NCBI RefSeq assembly: GCF_001307765.1
Contig: NZ_LKBA01000019.1
Span: 124,001-188,000, forward strand
From: Aliiroseovarius crassostreae
GTDB taxonomy: Bacteria > Pseudomonadota > Alphaproteobacteria > Rhodobacterales > Rhodobacteraceae
DNA length: 64,000 nt
Direction of reading: 5' to 3'
How positions within the stretch are numbered: position 1 is the first letter of the stretch; every line of letters begins with the position of its first letter. A model generated the notes under the pieces. That model made no database searches, had not been told where the DNA came from, and saw only the letters and a list, made by a program, of their open reading frames with translations. Position numbers and translations under genes: made by a program. Shown piece by piece: positions 58,135 to 64,000 of the stretch.

Positions 58135-58199
58135 GCCTCTTCCTCTTGCCAGAAATATCCCGGGGTGAGCCTTGCAAAGGCGAGGGGCAGCGCCCCTCT
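58135..58199. repeat. Dispersed intergenic repeat, copy F
   Basis: CTTCCTCTTGCCAGAAATAT is followed by CCCGGGGTGAGCCTTGCAAA and GGCGAGGGGCAGCGCCCCTC. It lies between the converging mmcB and DUF6324 genes and matches copies C and D, with a variant middle hairpin (GCCTT-GCA-AAGGC). Confidence 0.65.
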
Positions 58200-58240
58200 G
58201 TTCACCCATGGAAACTCTGGCCACTATGAAAACAATGGGA

Positions 58241-58471
58241 TCAGCGTTTCTTTTTGCCGCCCTTGTCCGATTTATCCGCAGCAGATTGTAAGATCGCACG
58301 CGCCTGTGCTGCTGCCGCCTGCAATTCCTCGGCAATTTCATCGGCTTCTTCCGGGTCGAAATCCATCGGGATCTCAATCCCGCCGCCCTCCACGAACAAC
58401 CGCACCATCCCGTCGGTGGTTGGCCCGATCTGCAGATTGGCTTCGATATCTCTTTCGTCGTTGATACCCAT
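58241..58471 (-). CDS. DUF6324 family protein
   Basis: A 76-residue acidic protein typical of Rhodobacterales. It has DIEANLQIGPTTDGMVRLFV, GGGIEIPMDFDPEEADEIAEEL and a Lys-rich C-terminus. Function unknown. The start MGINDERDIEA has AGGAG upstream; an in-frame start 23 codons earlier would add a non-conserved stretch. Confidence 0.82.
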   Translation of the reverse strand: MGINDERDIEANLQIGPTTDGMVRLFVEGGGIEIPMDFDPEEADEIAEELQAAAAQARAILQSAADKSDKGGKKKR

Positions 58472-58600
58472 CAGGTGCTCCTGTCCGGCCCGCCATCGGG
58501 GCCTCGTAAAAATCTTCCCCCGAGTTACGGATCTTTTCAAAATTTTTCAAGCATCACCTCTTGCGCAAGATGAAGGCTCGGTTTAAGACGCAGCTCACGT

Positions 58601-58677
58601 GCCGACATAGCTCAGTAGGTTAGAGCGCTTGATTGTGGATCAAGAGGTCCCCCGTTCGAGCCGGGGTGTCGGTACCA
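58601..58677 (+). tRNA. tRNA-His (GUG)
   Basis: A 77-nt tRNA with acceptor GCCGACA/TGTCGGT, anticodon stem CTTGA/TCAAG, loop TTGTGGA (anticodon GTG), T-loop TTCGAGC and encoded CCA. The discriminator is A and the base before the acceptor is T, so the usual G-1 opposite C73 is absent, as known for a group of alphaproteobacteria. Confidence 0.93.
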
Positions 58678-58691
58678 CCCCCCCCCAAGTT

Positions 58692-58955
58692 TTACCATTC
58701 AACGGAAAAATTGCAGCCGCCTGCGGTCGCGAGGGCGTCATAGCGGTCGACCACGCCGCCAAAGCGGGAATCATAGGCCTCTTTCGCTATGCCCAGCCCG
58801 ATGGCTGCCAGGCACCCGGTGACCGGGCTGCTGGTTTGTTTGGTGACATAATGCTGTGTCAGCGCTCCGGCGACGTAATGTAGTTCCTTGTCGGACTCGG
58901 CATAGGAAAAGCAGCCGGTCAGCAACAGAAGGCTGGAAAGGATCAAGGTGCGCAT
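58692..58955 (-). CDS. Small lipoprotein, YfiM-like
   Basis: An 87-residue predicted lipoprotein. The signal LILSSLLLLTGC supplies the lipobox Cys. The mature chain has DKELHYVAGALTQHYV and GLGIAKEAYDSRFGGVVDRYDALATAGG, a pattern (D-K-x-x-H-x-x-x-G, then K-E-x-x-D) like the E. coli YfiM/DUF2279 family. The role is unknown. I chose the start 30 codons inside a longer frame because only it yields a signal peptide. It ends 14 bp from the tRNA-His. Confidence 0.72.
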   Translation of the reverse strand: MRTLILSSLLLLTGCFSYAESDKELHYVAGALTQHYVTKQTSSPVTGCLAAIGLGIAKEAYDSRFGGVVDRYDALATAGGCNFSVEW

Positions 58956-59180
58956 TGGAACCTCGCTTGGGTCTGGGCCGGCAAAGCGCTTCGGGTCACG
59001 CGGATCGCGTGTTCGGCTGCACCACCGGTGTTTGGTTGTGGTCAAAGCGGTCCAGCCCCCAGGTCCGCAACTTACTTAAGGAGACCTAAACGAAACCTGT
59101 CGAATTTTCGACGTCTTTCTTAGCAAATGGTTAACCCTTGCGCCCCAGAATGCGCCCCAGAATGCGTCCCGTCCTGCAGC

Positions 59181-59507
59181 TCAGTTCGAGGCCGGGGCAA
59201 CCTGTATCGTTTGGCGCAGATCACCGCTGGCGCGGTCGAATATCAGGATCTGGTTGGCGTCCGTGATCACCGCATACCAATCGCCAGCCTGGGTAAAGCT
59301 CACGGCCTGCGCGCCGTCTGGCAGGGGGATCAGATCGGGCAGGGGGATGGTTGGTATTTCCTGAACCCTCATGACAATCACCGTGATCAGCACTATGAGA
59401 CCAATAATCGTGGTTGCGGTCAGCGTGGTCACAAGAATTTTCAGAAAGCGCACGGTGCCGTCGATCGGGGTGTCCGTGGTGATTTCATCCTGAGGAGTGT
59501 TGTCCAT
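59181..59507 (-). CDS. DUF6476 family membrane protein
   Basis: A 108-residue protein with one transmembrane helix (TLTATTIIGLIVLITVIVMR, about 30-49) and a periplasmic C-terminus with AVSFTQAGDWYAVITDANQI and LIFDRASGDLRQTIQV. This is the Rhodobacterales DUF6476 pattern; function unknown. The ATG at 59507 has AGGGA upstream and overlaps, on the opposite strand, the ATG of the pseudouridine synthase. Confidence 0.8.
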   Translation of the reverse strand: MDNTPQDEITTDTPIDGTVRFLKILVTTLTATTIIGLIVLITVIVMRVQEIPTIPLPDLIPLPDGAQAVSFTQAGDWYAVITDANQILIFDRASGDLRQTIQVAPASN

Positions 59508-60540
59508 GTCGGTCCCTGTGCACCTGATTGAGGTTATAATCGCGGAAAATCCGCCCAAGCGTCTTGATAAGGCGATTGCCCGTGATGTGCCAGAAGAAGC
59601 TGCGTTGTCGCGCTCGCGTCTGGCAAAACTGCTGGCCGAGGGGGCGATCACCCGCGCCGGTGAGGTCATCACCGATCCCCGCGCCAGGGTGGCCGAGGGC
59701 GATGTGCTGGTGATTGCCGTGCCGCAGGCCGTGGAAAGCCATATCGGGCCTGAGGATATCGCGCTGAATATTGTGCATGAGGATGATGACCTGATTGTGG
59801 TCAACAAACCTGCGGGCATGGTGGTGCATCCCGCGCCGGGCTCGCCGGGGGGGACGCTGGTCAATGCGCTGCTGCATCATTTCGGAGGCGAACTGTCCGG
59901 TGTGGGCGGCGTGGCGCGTCCGGGGATTGTGCACCGGATTGACAAGGACACGTCAGGTCTTCTGGTGGTGGCGAAATCGGATGCGGCGCATCACGGGCTG
60001 GCCGAACAGTTTGCCGCCCACACGGCCGAACGTCATTACCGCGCCGTGGTGCATGGGGCGCCGGATCAGGCTGACCCGCGTCTGGGGGGCGTGAAAGGGG
60101 CAAGCTTTGAGCCGGGCAATATCCTTAAGATCACCACGCAGCTTGCCCGCCACAAGACAGACCGGCAGAAACAGGCGGTGCTGTTTTCCGGCGGGCGCCA
60201 TGCGGTGACACGCGCGCGCATTATCGAAGCTTTCGGCACGCCCGCCCAGGCTGCGCTGGTGGATTGCTGGCTGGAAACCGGGCGCACCCACCAGATCCGG
60301 GTGCATATGGCCCATGCGGGCCACGGATTGATCGGCGATCCGACCTATGGAGGCCGGCGCAAGCTGAACGCCAAGGCGATCGGGGAAGGGGCGATCGAGG
60401 CCGCGCGTGTCTTTCCCCGTCAGGCGCTTCATGCGGCCACCTTGGGGTTCAAGCATCCTGTGAGTGGTGAAAAACTCAGCTTTGAAGCACCGCTGCCGGA
60501 CGATATGCTGGCCCTGATAGAGGCTCTTCGAAACGGATAA
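59506..60540 (+). CDS. RluA-family 23S rRNA pseudouridine synthase (RluD-like)
   Basis: A 344-residue enzyme that converts uridines to pseudouridine, probably in 23S rRNA. It has an N-terminal S4 domain (RLDKAIARDVPEEAALSRSR), the catalytic PGIVHRIDKDTSGLLVVAK with Asp near residue 147, and GRTHQIRVHMAHAGHGLIGDPTYGG. The closest subgroup is RluD/RluA; the target sites are inferred. The ATG has GAGGAG nine bases upstream and overlaps by two bases the start of the divergent DUF6476 gene. Confidence 0.92.
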   Translation: MSVPVHLIEVIIAENPPKRLDKAIARDVPEEAALSRSRLAKLLAEGAITRAGEVITDPRARVAEGDVLVIAVPQAVESHIGPEDIALNIVHEDDDLIVVNKPAGMVVHPAPGSPGGTLVNALLHHFGGELSGVGGVARPGIVHRIDKDTSGLLVVAKSDAAHHGLAEQFAAHTAERHYRAVVHGAPDQADPRLGGVKGASFEPGNILKITTQLARHKTDRQKQAVLFSGGRHAVTRARIIEAFGTPAQAALVDCWLETGRTHQIRVHMAHAGHGLIGDPTYGGRRKLNAKAIGEGAIEAARVFPRQALHAATLGFKHPVSGEKLSFEAPLPDDMLALIEALRNG

Positions 60541-60544
60541 GCGC

Positions 60545-62023
60545 ATGGATTGGGCTACGGATTTTCTGACCGACTGGCCGTCCGACTGGGCATCCGGCTG
60601 GGCGTTGTTCGTCTTTCTGTTGCACCTGTCGGTGATGGGGCGGGCCCTGACCCGCGACCATCGCTCACCCGCATCGCGGCTGGCTTGGGTGGCTGTGATC
60701 ATGGCGCTGCCCGGGCTGGGCATCATCGCCTATTTCTTTTTTGGTGACCCGAGTGCGAGCTGGCGCATGGATCGCAAGCTGACCACGCTGCGCAAGGCGC
60801 TGCCCCGTCACCCGCAGGGGGATGTCCCTTCCCCGGATATCCCGCCGGCATACCGGCCAAGCTTTGCCCGTGCGGCTGCGGTGAACGGGTTTGCCCCGGT
60901 TGGCGGGAACCGGGCGGAACTCACCGCTGACAGCAATGAGAGCATCGACTGGCTGGTGGCCGATATCGAGGCCGCGCAGGATCATGCCCATCTGTTGTTT
61001 TATATCTGGCTGCCGGATGAAAATGGCACCCGGGTGGCACGCGCGATGATGGCGGCGGCAGGACGGGGGGTATCTGCGCGGGTGATTGTTGACGGGCTTG
61101 GCGCGCGCAGGCTGTTGTCCCACCCGCTATGGCGCGAGATGCAACAGGCAGGCGTTCAGACGGTTGTGGCCTTTGACATCTCCTATCCGCTGATTGTCGC
61201 GCTTTATCAGCGGCTGGATATTCGCAACCACCGCAAGATCGTGGTGATTGATCATGGTGTGACCTATCTGGGCAGCCAGAACTGCGCCGATCCCGAATTT
61301 CGCATCAAGGCCAAATATGCCCCCTGGGTCGACACGATGCTGCGGATCGAAGGGCCGGTTGCATGGCAGGCGCAGCGGCTGTTTATCGGCGACTGGATGG
61401 CCCATGGGGGGGAGGATATCTCGGCCCTGCTGGAGCGCCCCGCCCCTGATCCCCGTCACGAAGGGGAAGAGGCGGGATTTGTCGGGGTGATGGCTGGCAC
61501 CGGGGCGGTGCAGACGCGCGAAGGCGTGTCGGACATGATCCAGACCTTTCTGGCCTCTGCCCAGCATGAGGTGCTGATCACCACGCCATATTACGTGCCG
61601 TCAGATGCGCTGCATCAGGCGATCTGTTCGGCGGCAAAACGGGGGGTGCGGGTGCAGATCACCCTGCCGGCCCGCAATGACAGCTGGGTGGTGAACCTTG
61701 CCTCGAAAAGCTATTACGCCAGTTTCCTGCGCGCCGGGGTCGAGATCAACGAGTTCAAGCCGGGCCTTTTGCATGCCAAGCTGATCACCGTGGATGGGGA
61801 GGTGGCGTTTGTTGGCTCTGCCAATCTGGACCGGCGCAGCATTGATTTGAACTTTGAAAATACGATGCTGCTCTACGACCCCGCGCTCACCCGCGAAATC
61901 CGCCTTCAGCAAGAGGCGTTTCGGGAAGACGCTTACGAGATTGACGCAGAGGATGTGGCGCAATGGTCGCGCCTGCGCCGGCTGGTCATGAATGCGGTGG
62001 GGACCATGGCACCGCTGCTGTAG
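60545..62023 (+). CDS. cls: Cardiolipin synthase
   Basis: A phospholipase D-family enzyme of 492 residues that makes cardiolipin in the inner membrane. Two N-terminal helices (WALFVFLLHLSVMGRAL and LAWVAVIMALPGLGIIAYFF) anchor it. The two HKD motifs are HRKIVVIDHGVTYLGSQN and HAKLITVDGEVAFVGSANLD. It starts four bases after the pseudouridine synthase stop, so they are co-transcribed. Confidence 0.93.
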   Translation: MDWATDFLTDWPSDWASGWALFVFLLHLSVMGRALTRDHRSPASRLAWVAVIMALPGLGIIAYFFFGDPSASWRMDRKLTTLRKALPRHPQGDVPSPDIPPAYRPSFARAAAVNGFAPVGGNRAELTADSNESIDWLVADIEAAQDHAHLLFYIWLPDENGTRVARAMMAAAGRGVSARVIVDGLGARRLLSHPLWREMQQAGVQTVVAFDISYPLIVALYQRLDIRNHRKIVVIDHGVTYLGSQNCADPEFRIKAKYAPWVDTMLRIEGPVAWQAQRLFIGDWMAHGGEDISALLERPAPDPRHEGEEAGFVGVMAGTGAVQTREGVSDMIQTFLASAQHEVLITTPYYVPSDALHQAICSAAKRGVRVQITLPARNDSWVVNLASKSYYASFLRAGVEINEFKPGLLHAKLITVDGEVAFVGSANLDRRSIDLNFENTMLLYDPALTREIRLQQEAFREDAYEIDAEDVAQWSRLRRLVMNAVGTMAPLL

Positions 62024-62182
62024 GGGGATCAGATGGGCCTGCCGGTTATCTGGTGATGGCGTCTGGCACGCCGTGCCGAAAAAACAGCTCTGATCACCAA
62101 TTTTTGGTTGTCTGCGGGCCGCGTTCAGGAAATGGTTGAAACGCACGTTCTTTGTTCAACCCGTAATAAGGTCCATATTGTT

Positions 62183-62662
62183 TTGAAAAAATTTGTCCTT
62201 TCAGCTTGTCTGGCAAGCTTGCTCACCGCCTGTGTTTCAACTGTTTCGGATTATCAGTCACCCACGACAGGTGCCAATTTGCAGCTCACACCGCAACTTG
62301 GCGGTGCGCTGCTCGCGGTGCGCCGTGCCAATGTCTATATCGCCGAAGAGGTGACATCCTGCGGGTTTGAGACCCAGGGCGTGGTTCGAAATGCGGATCT
62401 GCCGCGTTCGATTGCCGTGGTGCCGGGCAAGACCTACAACCTGCGAACAGTGTTTGAAACGGTTGGCAGACAGATCGATGGCACTGTTGTTGTCGACCAT
62501 CTGTTTGAGCCGAAACCGGGCGCGCGTTATGAGTTGAGAATGACGTCCAACCGAGATGGGCAGATTGTTCATCTTCTGGAAAACGGGCGCGTTCTGCCGT
62601 TGCGGCGGCCCTGTCTCACGAATACGACCTCGTCTTACGGGCGCGAACAATCCGTGAAGTGA
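62183..62662 (+). CDS. Small lipoprotein of unknown function
   Basis: A predicted lipoprotein of 159 residues. LKKFVLSACLASLLTAC gives a signal with lipobox Cys, starting at TTG (62183). The mature chain, VSTVSDYQSPTTGANLQL then VRRANVYIAEEVTSCGFET, ends in RPCLTNTTSSYG. No family is recognised. The frame is open further upstream, with an ATG at 62132, so the start is uncertain. Confidence 0.6.
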   Translation: MKKFVLSACLASLLTACVSTVSDYQSPTTGANLQLTPQLGGALLAVRRANVYIAEEVTSCGFETQGVVRNADLPRSIAVVPGKTYNLRTVFETVGRQIDGTVVVDHLFEPKPGARYELRMTSNRDGQIVHLLENGRVLPLRRPCLTNTTSSYGREQSVK

Positions 62663-62786
62663 TCTGAACCAGAGGTGATCTGGCCATGGGCAGGTGCATT
62701 TCTGCGCGCTCACGGCCAGACCGGGACCAGATCTGAGCCGGATCGGGAACAGGGCTGTGGCACCTGTTCCCCGGATCTGCCTTAAA

Positions 62787-62829
62787 GCGTTTCGGGATAC
62801 ACTTGAGACACATGGTTATTCCGAAACGC
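62787..62829. repeat. 43-bp palindromic intergenic repeat, copy 2
   Basis: GCGTTTCGGGATACACTTGA, then GACACATGGTTATTCCGAAACGC. The length and outline equal the copy at 1731-1773 (GCGTTTCG.GAT..ACTTGAGACACA). The outer arms pair (GCGTTTCGG/CCGAAACGC), while the inner arms are weaker than in copy 1. Downstream (62853-62925) GCGTTTCGG and CGGAACGC recur around a GTTTTTGCCCTGT tandem, probably another decayed copy. Confidence 0.65.
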
Positions 62830-62919
62830 CACGACATTGAGATCTCTTGCAGCGTTTCGGTTTTGCCCTGTGTTTTTGCCCTGTGTTTTTGCCTTGTGTC
62901 AGGTTAAAAGCGGAACGCT

Positions 62920-63447
62920 TTAGGGCAGTTTCGGGCAGACGATGCTCTCTCCACGGGTGGCAGCGACCAAGGTCTTCACATAGCTGGACAGCCCCACGGT
63001 CGCTGCGATCGTCAATTTGGTGGAGGAGGCATTCACCGGTTCAATCCGCGTCGACACCGCCGCATTGAACCCTTTGCCACCTTTGCCCAAGACGAAGGTG
63101 GAATGCCCGCCGAATTTGCGGAACAGGACATGGCGGGTGGTGCCATCTTCATTGGTAAAGATCGGGACGTAATCAATCTGCGTCGCGGCATCCCCCGGGA
63201 AGCGCCCGTATTTGACACTGACAGACAGACATCTGCTTGAGAAATCTTCGAGGGCCGACATGACCTGCGCCTTGGATCTTTCGACAAGGTGCTGTTCGGA
63301 TTTTACGACAAATGACCCGGACGCCGCGATCCGTTCCAGCGCCGTGCCTGACCGCAGACCATCCTTCATGGCTTGCTGCGTCTCTGCGTTACAGCCTGCC
63401 AGCCCCAGGGCCAGGGCCGAGATAAGAGATAGTTTTTTGAAATTCAT
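62920..63447 (-). CDS. Lipoprotein of unknown function
   Basis: A 175-residue predicted lipoprotein. The signal KKLSLISALALGLAGC provides the lipobox. The mature chain has SFVVKSEQHLVERSKAQVMSAL, RCLSVSVKYGRFPGD and IEPVNASSTKLTIAATVGLSS, with a likely alpha/beta fold. The start MNFKKLSL follows an AAGGAG site by seven bases. No named family is recognised. Confidence 0.68.
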   Translation of the reverse strand: MNFKKLSLISALALGLAGCNAETQQAMKDGLRSGTALERIAASGSFVVKSEQHLVERSKAQVMSALEDFSSRCLSVSVKYGRFPGDAATQIDYVPIFTNEDGTTRHVLFRKFGGHSTFVLGKGGKGFNAAVSTRIEPVNASSTKLTIAATVGLSSYVKTLVAATRGESIVCPKLP

Positions 63448-63490
63448 GAACAAACTCCTTAATCATTCACACTTGCAACGAACGCCCGAT

Positions 63491-63532
63491 CTGACAGGCT
63501 AAATTTGACAGGCCAAATCTGACAGGCCAAAA
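63491..63532. repeat. Short tandem repeat, three 14-bp units
   Basis: CTGACAGGCTAAAT, TTGACAGGCCAAAT and CTGACAGGCCAAAA stand in direct tandem 44-85 bp upstream of the divergent lipoprotein start. The middle unit contains TTGACA, so it may touch the promoter. Confidence 0.7.
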
Positions 63533-63618
63533 CAGGGCGCCATACTGAGGCCCTAGCCGGGTCACAGGCCTGATGAGGCTCATAAAACCCAGCTTCGGAA
63601 ACATAATTGCTTGTTACA

Positions 63619-63819
63619 ATGTCAGGTGGTTCCAAGTCCACTATTTCTCTTATCGAGGGTATTTCATTGCAAAATCTGTTTCGAAAGAAGGGATCGGATG
63701 GTGTCCCTTGGGCGCATGCCCGAAACCTGCGGGAAAGGTGTGGCGCCGACATCTGGAGGATACGGCGTCAGGTGGTCAGATTACTGCTGGCGTCCCCCCG
63801 GAATGTGCCCGAAATGTAA
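63619..63819 (+). CDS. Possible small protein, low confidence
   Basis: A 66-residue open frame beginning MSGGSKSTISLIEGISLQ, with a basic middle (RNLRERCGADIWRIRRQ). It has no visible ribosome site and no known motif. It is the most gene-like frame in the last 550 bp, where overlapping frames on both strands compete. It may equally be non-coding. Confidence 0.25.
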   Translation: MSGGSKSTISLIEGISLQNLFRKKGSDGVPWAHARNLRERCGADIWRIRRQVVRLLLASPRNVPEM

Positions 63820-63875
63820 CCTCAAGCACGAAGCCGTGAGGTCGCTTCACAAGGGCTGCTCCTGAGGGCATATAG

Positions 63876-63900
63876 CGTTAAACTGATTTTAACGGTTTTT
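63876..63900. terminator. Candidate intrinsic terminator near right edge
   Basis: CGTTAAACTGATTTTAACGG followed by TTTTT: 7-bp AT-rich arms CGTTAAA/TTTAACG with a T-run. It is weak in GC but placed after the possible small gene. Nothing further can be named in 63900-64000. Confidence 0.45.
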
Positions 63901-64000
63901 CATCTTGCCTCGATTATGAGGACTTGAAACCTGCAAGAGAGATCCTATCTTGATGTTAAGCCTTGATACATTCAAGAAGCACACAGGATAAGTTTGGCCC

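Noticed and set aside
63491-63532. CRISPR-like array
   Set aside because: Three contiguous 14-bp units without spacers and no cas genes; a simple tandem repeat.

Overview
The window looks like chromosome of an alphaproteobacterium of the order Rhodobacterales (Roseobacter-type). The evidence is the set of protein families (Hint, DUF6324, DUF6476, HlyU, DUF3572 and YjbQ types), a tRNA-His with discriminator A and no extra G at position -1, a GTTC-N7-GTTC SOS box before mmcB, GANTC sites clustered before rpoD, and high GC. Assignments rest on recognised motifs and gene order read by eye; no search was run.

1-20.8 kb is mostly core or accessory metabolism and signalling: a DEAD-box helicase, a broken IS200-type transposase beside a palindromic repeat, an orphan TagO-like protein, prfC, a Hint protein, an SDR and an aldo-keto reductase. 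A carnitine degradation locus follows: regulator, dehydrocarnitine cleavage enzyme, lipocalin lipoprotein, and carnitine dehydrogenase fused to a thioesterase. Then come a broken EamA transporter, a NUDIX hydrolase, an EF-hand/ECF sigma/membrane protein/metal-sensor cluster, a PleD-like protein without its phosphoacceptor Asp, and an H-NOX-fold protein coupled to a diguanylate cyclase but lacking the usual heme His.

20.9-32.0 kb is bounded by two identical tRNA-Glu genes. It holds pxpCBA (5-oxoprolinase) and an 8.1-kb integrated element between 17-bp direct repeats (23763-23779 and 31890-31906). The element carries a tyrosine integrase, an AlpA-like protein, a prohead protease/major capsid fusion, a protein with a D5-primase-like C-terminus, three small or unknown genes, and a 590-aa protein of lower GC with a HEPN-like R-x4-H motif. 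I see no terminase, portal, tail or lysis gene. It reads as a minimal capsid-encoding phage satellite with a possible defence cargo gene, and is the most unusual part of the window.

32-46 kb is housekeeping: recJ, an isochorismatase-family hydrolase, glpX, hom, a TetR regulator, dnaG, rpoD, DUF1294, a dienelactone hydrolase, HlyU, yjbQ, nrdR and ribD. A capsule locus (kpsS, export lipoprotein, kpsC; 46.5-51.1 kb) lies between ribD and ribE on the other strand. The riboflavin genes continue with ribE, ribBX and ribH, coupled to nusB. 56-64 kb holds small secreted proteins, an SOS-controlled mmcB, tRNA-His, a pseudouridine synthase, a cardiolipin synthase and small lipoproteins. A dispersed repeat around a CAAATATCCCGGGGTGAGG core occurs about six times between genes. 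I saw no CRISPR array, rRNA or recognisable riboswitch.
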